Origin: an uncultured Alphaproteobacteria bacterium
Lineage (GTDB): Bacteria; Pseudomonadota; Alphaproteobacteria; Caulobacterales; Aquidulcibacteraceae
DNA length: 8,373 nucleotides
Direction: 5' to 3'
NCBI GenBank assembly: GCA_937967725.1
Contig: CALBSY010000380.1
Coordinates: 1 to 8,373, forward strand
Below are positions 1 through 5,215 of the stretch, piece after piece. The translations under genes were made by a program, and so were the position numbers. The notes under the pieces are model-generated. The model had not been told where the DNA came from. It searched no databases and worked only from the letters and a program-made list of their open reading frames with translations. Numbering within the stretch: the stretch's first letter is position 1; each line of letters starts with the position of its first letter.

Positions 1-149
1 TGCGCGGCGCGCGCGGCGTCGCGGCTGGTGAAGCTCATCTTGCCCCAGGCGTCGATGATCGGGCGTGCGTCGAACTTGGTGATGTCGATGTGCTCGACCG
101 GGGAGGAGAGCAGTTCCGCCTTGCGGTTGGAGTCGATTTTCTCGGCCAC
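1..149 (-). CDS. Deoxyhypusine-synthase-like (homospermidine synthase-type) protein, N-terminal fragment
   Basis: Only the first 49 residues are present; the gene runs off the left edge. I chose the GTG at 149-147 because AGGAG lies 8 bases upstream and the frame stays open to the edge. The visible protein begins MAEKIDSNRKAELLSSPVEH and continues with HIDITKFDARPII and KMSFTSRD. I recognise this as the N-terminal pattern of bacterial deoxyhypusine-synthase-family proteins. The NAD- and substrate-binding parts lie outside the window, so the call rests on a short stretch. Bacteria have no eIF5A to modify; characterised bacterial relatives transfer an aminobutyl group to putrescine or a similar amine to form homospermidine-type polyamines in the cytoplasm. 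The type III decarboxylase on the same strand at 2238-3449 would supply the diamine, which supports the role by context. The 115 bases separating it from the cyclase gene leave open whether the two are co-transcribed. Confidence 0.62.
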   Translation of the reverse strand, partial: MAEKIDSNRKAELLSSPVEHIDITKFDARPIIDAWGKMSFTSRDAARAA

Positions 150-264
150 GGGAGGTGCTCCTATGGGCGGCGTCGGTATGCAACCAACCGCGCGGACGCT
201 CCGCCGACGCGCGATCGCGGCGTCAGATAGGGCAAACGCAGCGGAATGCAAGCGTTTCCGCGTC

Positions 265-930
265 TCAGCCGCCCAGCATCGCGTAAGCGCGCACCGGGAA
301 CGTGCCCATGCCGACGATCGGCGCCGGCGCGGCGTGAAATTTGAAACCGTGCGGCGGCAGGTCCGTGAGCCGCGTCATGTGCTCGCCGATCGGAATGTTG
401 GCGCCGAGCAGGATGGTGTGCACCGGGCGGCGCTTGGTGCGGGTGTCGTCGATATTGTGCGAGTCGATGCCGACAAAGGCCGCGCCAGCGTCAGCGAGGC
501 GCCGCGCCGCCGCTGGGGTGAGAAACGGATGATCGCTGAAATAGGCCGGCGTACGCCAGTGGCGATCCCATCCTGTTGCGATGAGCACGGCTTTGCCGGC
601 GACATCGAATCCGTCGAAATCCGCAACGTCAACGGCAAGGCCGCGCTCGGACGGGTGCGAAACGACAACGCCATCGAGATCGGCCAGCGACGCTAACGGC
701 AACCTGGCGAGATCGCAGCCGTCGGCATAACGATGAAAAGGCGCATCCACATACGTGCCGGTGTTGGCGACCATATCGATACGCCCGATCTGAAACGTCG
801 AGCCGTCTTCATAGTTCGCCGCCGAGCCTTCACGCGTCCAATAGTCGCAGATCGCCGGACCAGGCAGCCCCTTGCAGGTCTCCATTCCGTGTTCGATCGG
901 GTGGCTGAGATCGATGAAGCGCGTCGTCAT
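265..930 (-). CDS. Cyclase-family protein (kynurenine formamidase-like, PF04199 type) with altered metal-site histidines
   Basis: The 221-residue protein has the usual length and pattern of the cyclase/KynB family, soluble metal-dependent hydrolases acting on amides or esters. It starts with FIDLSHPIEHGM, the conserved N-terminal strand (residues 5-16). The family's HxGTHxDxPxH signature appears here as NTGTYVDAPFH (56-66): Asp62 and His66 are kept, but the first two histidines are Asn56 and Tyr60. Further on are GID (153-155), PVH with His171, and GEH with Glu183; the 12-residue spacing of His171 and Glu183 matches the active-site His/Glu pair of KynB. There is no signal peptide or membrane segment. 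The ATG at 930-928 has AGGG 8 bases upstream. The gene is divergent from the DUF2254 gene 75 bases away. No kynurenine-pathway gene is nearby, so the substrate is unknown and kynB is not a safe name. I am sure of the family, not of the reaction. Confidence 0.85.
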   Translation of the reverse strand: MTTRFIDLSHPIEHGMETCKGLPGPAICDYWTREGSAANYEDGSTFQIGRIDMVANTGTYVDAPFHRYADGCDLARLPLASLADLDGVVVSHPSERGLAVDVADFDGFDVAGKAVLIATGWDRHWRTPAYFSDHPFLTPAAARRLADAGAAFVGIDSHNIDDTRTKRRPVHTILLGANIPIGEHMTRLTDLPPHGFKFHAAPAPIVGMGTFPVRAYAMLGG

Positions 931-1005
931 GGCGCAACCCTAGCAGGGGCGGGCGCGACGCGTCGCCAGCGTTGACGCTCGGCGCGATGGAGCTAGCTCA
1001 CCGAC

Positions 1006-2241
1006 ATGAGCGCTTGGTGGTTTTGGCTGGTGCGGTTCTCGCGTCGCTTGCTGGTGCGTGCGTCGCTTTACGGCTTGTTCGGCGTGGCGGCAGCGCTGGC
1101 GGCGGTTTGGTTCGCGCCGCTTGTGCCGGAGGAAATGTCGGAACGTCTGGGCGGCGAGGCCGTCGAAGGCATCCTGACCGCGCTTGCATCAAGTCTGCTT
1201 GCGGTCACGACTTTCTCACTCAGCGCCATGGTCGTCGCTTACACCGCTGCGTCCGCGCAGATGACGCCCCGCGCGGCGTCCTACGTGACGAGCGATCGCG
1301 CCACGCAAGGCGCACTGGCGACTTTCGTTGGGGCCTTCCTGTTCACCATCGTCGCCTTGGTGGCGCTCGGCGCCAATTATTACGGCGCGCAGGGGCGGAC
1401 GATCCTGTTCCTGGCCACCTTGATCATGGTCGGCCTCGTCGCCGTGCGCCTGATTGCCTGGATCGATCGCGTTGCGCGGTTGGCGCAGCACGGCCACATC
1501 CTCTCGCAGATCGAAGACTCGGCGCGCTCCGCCTTACGCGCCCGCCGGGCGCGGCCGCATCTCGGCGGCACGCCGCTGGAGGCGCCGCGGCAAGGCGTGG
1601 AGGTCGCGGCGCGCAAGAGCGGCTATATCGCCAATATCGATCCAGAAAAGCTGCAGCACGCCGCCGAGAAGATGAACGCCGACATCGACGTTCTGGTGCT
1701 GCCCGGAGAAAGTGTCGTGCGCGGGGGCCCGCTCGCCATCGTTGTCGGCGCCGGCCCGAGCGACGATGATTATGAAAAAATGTGTGACGCCTTCGCGATC
1801 AGTCCGGCGCGCACGATCGAACAGGATCCGCTCTACGCCATGCAGATACTGACCGAGGTGGCGGGGCGCGCACTGTCGCCCGGGATCAACGATCCGGGCA
1901 CGGCGGTGCTTGTCGCTGATTGCGCTTATCGCGTGTTGGAAGAATGGGTCAGCGAAGCCGATGACCAGGAGGATGCTTGCGAATTCGACCGGCTGCGCGC
2001 ACGCGACCTCGATGGTGGCGCGCTGATCGCGCAATCGCTCGGCGAGATCGGCCGTTATGGCGCCGGCGACGTCACCGTGGCGACGCGCGTGCAGCAGGCG
2101 CTCACCGCGCTTGCCGCGCATTGCGATGGCGCGTTGGCGCAAGGCGCGCGGGCGCAAACCGCCATCGCGCTGAAGCGCGCGGAGGCAGCGCTCGCGTTCG
2201 AGCCGGATGTGGAGCGCGTGCGCGCCGCGGCGCTGCGTTAG
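1006..2241 (+). CDS. DUF2254 family predicted membrane protein
   Basis: The 411-residue protein matches the DUF2254 (PF10011) pattern; its function is unknown. The N-terminal part has about four hydrophobic segments, near residues 20-40, 55-80, 103-123 and 132-153, so it should sit in the inner membrane. A long soluble domain follows. The family's most recognisable motif, ALSPGINDPGTA, is at 289-300; a GYIANID segment (206-212) and a VLPGESVVRGG segment (231-241) precede it. The ATG at 1006 has GGAG 13 bases upstream, a long spacing, inside the perfect palindrome GAGCTAGCTC at 990-999. An alternative start is not obvious, because the first transmembrane segment needs most of the residues that follow this ATG. 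The gene ends on TAG at 2239-2241, overlapping by 4 bases the stop of the convergent decarboxylase gene. It lies between polyamine-related genes on the opposite strand, but nothing in it points to polyamines. Confidence 0.87.
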   Translation: MSAWWFWLVRFSRRLLVRASLYGLFGVAAALAAVWFAPLVPEEMSERLGGEAVEGILTALASSLLAVTTFSLSAMVVAYTAASAQMTPRAASYVTSDRATQGALATFVGAFLFTIVALVALGANYYGAQGRTILFLATLIMVGLVAVRLIAWIDRVARLAQHGHILSQIEDSARSALRARRARPHLGGTPLEAPRQGVEVAARKSGYIANIDPEKLQHAAEKMNADIDVLVLPGESVVRGGPLAIVVGAGPSDDDYEKMCDAFAISPARTIEQDPLYAMQILTEVAGRALSPGINDPGTAVLVADCAYRVLEEWVSEADDQEDACEFDRLRARDLDGGALIAQSLGEIGRYGAGDVTVATRVQQALTALAAHCDGALAQGARAQTAIALKRAEAALAFEPDVERVRAAALR

Positions 2242-3449
2242 GCTTTGGAGCGGCGCGCGGCGCGCTTGCGCTTGGGCAGCGCCACCACCGGCGCGCTGGC
2301 TTCGCCGAACATGCTCGGCCACGGCGCGTCTTTCGATTCGATCGTCACCGTTTCGCCGAAGCCGTTGAAGCGCGTCGACATGGCCATGCCGTACGCCCCC
2401 AACGAGCCGATCTCGATCAGGTCGCCCTCCGCGATGTCGGCCGGCAGCATGAACGGACCCGCGGCGGCGTCCATCGAATCGCAGGTCGGACCGTACAAGC
2501 GAAATGGCGCCAGCTTGGCGCGCGACGGCTGAGCGCGCAGCAGCTTGGCCGGGAAAGCCCAGTTCAAATGCGTGGCGTCGAACAGCGTGCCGAAGGCGCC
2601 GTCATTGAGGTAGAGCGCATCGCCCTTGCGCAGCTCGACGCGCGCAACGGTGGAGCCGGCTTCGGCGACGAGCGCGCGGCCGGGTTCGGCCCAAAGCTTG
2701 GCGTTCTGAGCGACGTACATGTCTTCGAAGCCTGCCTTGATGGCGTCGATATAATCCATCATCGGCGGCGGGGTCATGCCCGGATAAACGGCGGGAAAGC
2801 CGCCGCCGACATCGACGATGTCGACCAGCACGCCCGCTTCAATGATGGCGCGGTTGGCTACGTCCATCGCCGTGCGGAATGCGTCCGGGCGCATGCACTG
2901 GCTGCCGACGTGAAAGCACACGCCAAGCATTTCTTCGCTGACCTGGCGCGTCTTGCGCAGCAGCGCCGGCGCCTCTTCAGGCGTGACGCCGAACTTGCGT
3001 GTGAGCGGGTAGGCGGCGCCCTCGCCGGTAACGGCGAAGCGCACCAGCAGCGTCAGATCCTTCGCGCCATTCGTTTCAGTGAGAATTTTTTGGAGTTCAT
3101 CTTCGCTGTCGAGCGCGAAGGTCTTCACGCCGTAATCGTGGAAGGCGCGTGCTATGGCGCGGCGCGACTTTACCGGGTGCATGAACGCGATCTGCGCTTC
3201 AGGGAAGCGGCTGGCGACAGCCTGGATTTCGGCTTCCGAGGCGACGTCGAAATTCTTCACGCCGTTTGCCCACAGAGCCTCAAGCACCCACGGCGCCGGA
3301 TTGGCCTTCACGGCGTAGAAGACGTCGCCCGGGAATCGGCTCGTGAACCATTGCGCTGCAGCCGCCACGCGGTGCGGGCGGGCGATAGCGATAGGACCGT
3401 CAGGCGCCTCGCGGGCCGTCAGATCGAGTGGCGAGAGGACATAGTCCAT
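2238..3449 (-). CDS. Type III PLP-dependent ornithine/lysine-type decarboxylase
   Basis: The 403-residue protein is an alanine-racemase-fold (fold type III) decarboxylase of the eukaryotic ODC type, making putrescine (or cadaverine) from ornithine (or lysine) in the cytoplasm. YAVKAN carries the PLP lysine, Lys48. HVGSQ (180-184), the phosphate-binding loop GGGFP (215-219) and EPGR (255-258) follow in order. The C-terminal beta domain holds NDGAFG with Asp283, GPTCDS with catalytic Cys323 and Asp324, and GAYG (351-354). Cys323-Asp324 matches the Cys-Asp pair of ODC and argues against diaminopimelate decarboxylase. Ornithine versus lysine preference cannot be fixed by eye. The last 11 residues, KRKRAARRSKA, form a basic tail. 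The ATG at 3449 has GGGAG 7 bases upstream. A structured leader of about 210 nt precedes it, suggesting RNA-level feedback. The deoxyhypusine-synthase-like gene at the left edge is the likely next pathway step. Confidence 0.9.
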   Translation of the reverse strand: MDYVLSPLDLTAREAPDGPIAIARPHRVAAAAQWFTSRFPGDVFYAVKANPAPWVLEALWANGVKNFDVASEAEIQAVASRFPEAQIAFMHPVKSRRAIARAFHDYGVKTFALDSEDELQKILTETNGAKDLTLLVRFAVTGEGAAYPLTRKFGVTPEEAPALLRKTRQVSEEMLGVCFHVGSQCMRPDAFRTAMDVANRAIIEAGVLVDIVDVGGGFPAVYPGMTPPPMMDYIDAIKAGFEDMYVAQNAKLWAEPGRALVAEAGSTVARVELRKGDALYLNDGAFGTLFDATHLNWAFPAKLLRAQPSRAKLAPFRLYGPTCDSMDAAAGPFMLPADIAEGDLIEIGSLGAYGMAMSTRFNGFGETVTIESKDAPWPSMFGEASAPVVALPKRKRAARRSKA

Positions 3450-3509
3450 CCGGCAACTCCCATAATCTCGCGCTTCGGGCTTTTCCTTCTGCGCTACACT
3501 ACCCAGGCC

Positions 3510-3542
3510 GGCGTTAGTCGGACTTATTCAGTCAGGTCCGCC
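3510..3542 (-). repeat. Hairpin repeat B of the decarboxylase leader
   Basis: This 33-nt copy of repeat A reads GGCGGACCTG, an 8-nt variable loop (ACTGAATA), then AGTCCGACTAACGCC on the minus strand. It differs from A in the loop and by one extra G next to the ACTAAC bulge. Its last base (3510) directly abuts the closing stem strand at 3509-3502. The stop codon of the small frame at 3524-3607 falls in its loop. Confidence 0.75.
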
Positions 3543-3607
3543 CTTGGGAGCTTACGCCGGGCCGACCGCCAAGGAGCTTCCTGCGCCTTGCTCATTCGGT
3601 CGCCCAT
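3524..3607 (-). CDS. Possible 27-residue leader peptide inside the decarboxylase leader
   Basis: An ATG at 3607-3605 opens 27 codons ending in TAA at 3526-3524. The peptide contains MSKAQEAPWRSARRKLPR and is rich in Arg and Lys. A second in-frame ATG four codons in (3595) could equally start it. Neither has a convincing Shine-Dalgarno sequence, and the first lies at the foot of a predicted stem. Enterobacterial speF is controlled by an ornithine-sensing leader peptide (SpeFL), so a small frame in this position is worth recording, but this one shows no evident similarity to SpeFL. It may be chance in a GC-rich sequence where few stops occur. Confidence 0.22.
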   Translation of the reverse strand: MGDRMSKAQEAPWRSARRKLPRADLTE

Positions 3608-3625
3608 CGTGGCCTGGGCCGAGGG

Positions 3626-3656
3626 GGCGTTAGTGGACTCTGTTGCCAGGTCCGCC
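3626..3656 (-). repeat. Hairpin repeat A of the decarboxylase leader
   Basis: This 31-nt unit reads GGCGGACCTG, a 7-nt variable loop (GCAACAG), then AGTCCACTAACGCC on the minus strand. GGC pairs with GCC and GGAC with GTCC, leaving ACTAAC (3634-3629) as a one-sided bulge. The second copy at 3510-3542 keeps both stems and the bulge but has a different loop. Confidence 0.75.
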
Positions 3657-3667
3657 GGTAACGATGC

Positions 3668-3696
3668 GAAATAGGTGCGTCGTTCCCCAATGTAAA
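3668..3696 (-). promoter_or_regulatory. Candidate promoter for the decarboxylase leader
   Basis: On the minus strand TTTACA (3696-3691) is a 5/6 match to the -35 consensus. After 17 bases comes TATTTC (3673-3668), a weak -10. Transcription would begin near 3661, just before hairpin A of the leader at 3656, which is why I favour it. A competing pair upstream is TTGGCT followed after 16 bases by TATCAA (3708-3703). Alphaproteobacterial promoters are often weak matches, so this is a suggestion. Confidence 0.3.
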
Positions 3697-3756
3697 GAGC
3701 GATTGATAGTTAATTCCCTTTTGCAGCCAAAACGATGGCCGCAGTGCAGGAATGCC

Positions 3757-3785
3757 ACGTCACAAAACAGCAATGAGAGTGTCAC
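3757..3785 (+). promoter_or_regulatory. Candidate triple Pho box (PhoB site) of the porin-pst operon
   Basis: Three 7-base units lie at exact 11-base spacing with 4-base spacers: ACGTCAC (3757-3763), CAGCAAT (3768-3774) and GTGTCAC (3779-3785). Compared with the PhoB half-site CTGTCAT they match at 4, 4 and 5 of 7 positions; ending in CAC instead of CAT is common in known sites. The outer two share GTCAC exactly two helical turns apart. The site is 121 bases before the porin start and heads a phosphate-uptake operon, where PhoB control is expected. I see no convincing -10 box after it. Confidence 0.55.
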
Positions 3786-3906
3786 GGAGGCTTTGCCGAT
3801 CCGTCGCACCGGTTTCAACGACCACCACTAACCCCCGCCTCGCCCGAGGAGCGAGCGCCTGAGTCGCCCGCGCCGAAGGGGGCTCGGTTCTCATCAGGGG
3901 GTCTTC

Positions 3907-5139
3907 ATGAAGAAGAGAGTGTTCACAACGGCGGCGGTCGCGGCGCTTACGGCTGCCGCGGGCATGGCCGCGGGCGCGAACGATGCGCACGCACAGGTTT
4001 CCACCAGCTGGACCGGCACGGTGGGCGAAGACCGCGACGCCGACAGCGGCGGCCGTTTCAAGATGCGCGGCCGCTTCCAGTACGACATCCAGTCCAACGA
4101 CTGGGACATCCTGGCCGAAGACGGCACGCGCAGCTACACGCGCCGCGCCTTCCTGGGCGTGCAGGGCCGCCTGACTGAGCACTGGCGCTACAAGGTCGAT
4201 TTCGTGCTGACGCCGTCCTCGACCTCGATCGGCGTTGACGACGCCTTCCTCGAATATGTCGGCGACAACTGGTCGATCGTCATCGGTGAAGCCAACATCA
4301 CTTCGCCGCTGGAGGACCGCATCTCATCGCTCGATATCCCGTTCATCGAGCGTTCGAGCATCATCAATGCGTTCGAATACGGCCGCCGCGCCGGCATCGG
4401 CTTCATTACCGGCGGCGCCAACTGGCATTGGTCGGCGGCGGTGCAGGGCGATTCGCTCAACAACGCGGAGACGAGCTTCGCCAACGACGAATCGACCGCG
4501 ATCAGCACGCGCTTCACCTGGGCGCCGTTCTTCGAGACATCGCCTGAAGGCACCAACCTGATTCACCTCGGCGCGCACGTGCGTCAGCGCGACAACGGCG
4601 ACGACGCCGCGTTACGCTATCGCACCCGTCCCCTGAATGGCCGCGGCACGCGCTGGATCGACGCCGGCGCCGGCCTGCCTGGTGGTGAAGACCTCGCCTA
4701 TGGCGCCGAACTCGCGGCGCAGTTTGGGCCGTTCGGCGCGCAGGCGGAGTACATCTTCCTCGATGGTGAAACCACGGGCGGCGTCGATTACGAGTTCGAC
4801 GGCTACTATGTCGACGTTTACTGGTCGCTTACCGGCGAAAGCCGCAATTATCGCGGCAACCAGGGCTCGTTCGGCGCCATCGCGCCGCGCAACCCGGTGA
4901 CGCAAGAAGGCGGCTGGGGGCATTGGATGCTCTCGGCGCGCTACGACTACATCGACCTCTCCGATCCGGCGGCCGCCGGCACGCGCGGCGAGCAGACTGC
5001 ATACGCGGTCGGCCTCGACTGGGTGCCGCTCGACCACGTCCGCTTCAAGCTCAACTACGCCATGAGCGACATGGACCGCACCGTCGGCGCGGATGACGAG
5101 GCGCAGATCATCACGCTGCGCACGCAATTCGACTTCTGA
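3907..5139 (+). CDS. Phosphate-selective porin, OprO/OprP family
   Basis: The 410-residue protein matches the phosphate-selective porin O and P family (PF07396): an outer-membrane beta-barrel that lets phosphate or related anions into the periplasm. It starts with a Lys-Lys-Arg signal peptide and a long Ala-rich core, with likely cleavage after AHA at residue 29. After a short linker the barrel begins with RFKMRGRFQYD (about 50-60) and TRRAFLGVQG (78-87), a pattern found near the start of these barrels. Alternating, aromatic-rich strands follow to the end, and the chain closes with RTQFDF, with the terminal Phe typical of outer-membrane barrels. The ATG at 3907 has AGGGGG 5 bases upstream. 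pstS, pstC and pstA follow on the same strand, and a candidate Pho box lies upstream, so phosphate is the likely substrate. I have not identified the arginine ladder of OprP, so anion selectivity is inferred. Confidence 0.88.
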   Translation: MKKRVFTTAAVAALTAAAGMAAGANDAHAQVSTSWTGTVGEDRDADSGGRFKMRGRFQYDIQSNDWDILAEDGTRSYTRRAFLGVQGRLTEHWRYKVDFVLTPSSTSIGVDDAFLEYVGDNWSIVIGEANITSPLEDRISSLDIPFIERSSIINAFEYGRRAGIGFITGGANWHWSAAVQGDSLNNAETSFANDESTAISTRFTWAPFFETSPEGTNLIHLGAHVRQRDNGDDAALRYRTRPLNGRGTRWIDAGAGLPGGEDLAYGAELAAQFGPFGAQAEYIFLDGETTGGVDYEFDGYYVDVYWSLTGESRNYRGNQGSFGAIAPRNPVTQEGGWGHWMLSARYDYIDLSDPAAAGTRGEQTAYAVGLDWVPLDHVRFKLNYAMSDMDRTVGADDEAQIITLRTQFDF

Positions 5140-5152
5140 CCCCCCGCGACTG

Positions 5153-5181
5153 GGCGGAGGCGCGCCTAGCGCGTCTCCGCC
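5153..5181 (+). promoter_or_regulatory. Strong intercistronic hairpin between porin and pstS
   Basis: GGCGGAGGCGCG (5153-5164) pairs with CGCGTCTCCGCC (5170-5181) over 12 bp around a 5-nt loop. One pair is G-U, which would be a mismatch in the opposite-strand transcript, so the plus-strand RNA is favoured. It begins 13 bases after the porin stop and has no following T-tract, so it is not a classical intrinsic terminator. It more likely slows 3' decay or partly limits read-through. Confidence 0.6.
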
Positions 5182-5215
5182 GACTTCGCCGAGGGACATC
5201 CACACGGAGACAAAC

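Larger units (their letters stand above)
3450..3661 (-). promoter_or_regulatory. Structured 5' leader of the decarboxylase mRNA, candidate cis-regulatory RNA (speF-like?)
   Basis: Read on the minus strand, this leader has several perfect pairings that form a coherent fold. Hairpin A (3656-3626) comes first. Then CCCAGGCC (3618-3611) pairs over all 8 bases with GGCCTGGG (3509-3502), closing a junction. Inside it, GGGCGACCG (3605-3597) pairs with CGGTC (3568-3564) and GCCC (3562-3559), leaving one bulged G; that arm ends in CAAGG/CCTTG (3590-3586/3574-3570). Hairpin B (3542-3510), a near-copy of A, abuts the closing stem. CTCCC (3550-3546) could mask the decarboxylase Shine-Dalgarno GGGAG (3461-3457). 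A cis-regulatory RNA called speF is known upstream of ornithine decarboxylase genes in alphaproteobacteria; position fits, but I cannot verify its consensus from memory. Pairings are seen, ligand and mechanism are inferred. Confidence 0.55.

Noticed and set aside
241..261. GCGGAA/TTCCGC hairpin after the cyclase stop as a terminator
   Set aside because: Only 6 bp around a 9-nt loop, no T-tract on the minus strand, and an overlapping alternative pairing (234-239 with 252-257). Too weak to list. The rest of 150-264 shows nothing else.
1977..3674. Plus-strand open frame of 565 codons antisense to the decarboxylase
   Set aside because: Its product is Arg/Ala/His-rich with no family pattern, and it overlaps a well-supported decarboxylase and the end of the DUF2254 gene. 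Long antisense frames are common at this GC content.
3630..3831. Small frames of 62 codons on both strands in the divergent intergenic region
   Set aside because: They overlap each other, the candidate Pho box and the promoter region, have no ribosome-binding site, and show no recognisable pattern.
5093..5215. Upstream in-frame ATG giving pstS 41 extra residues
   Set aside because: It lies inside the porin gene, would bury the signal peptide, and has no good ribosome-binding site; the ATG at 5216 has one and starts the signal peptide.
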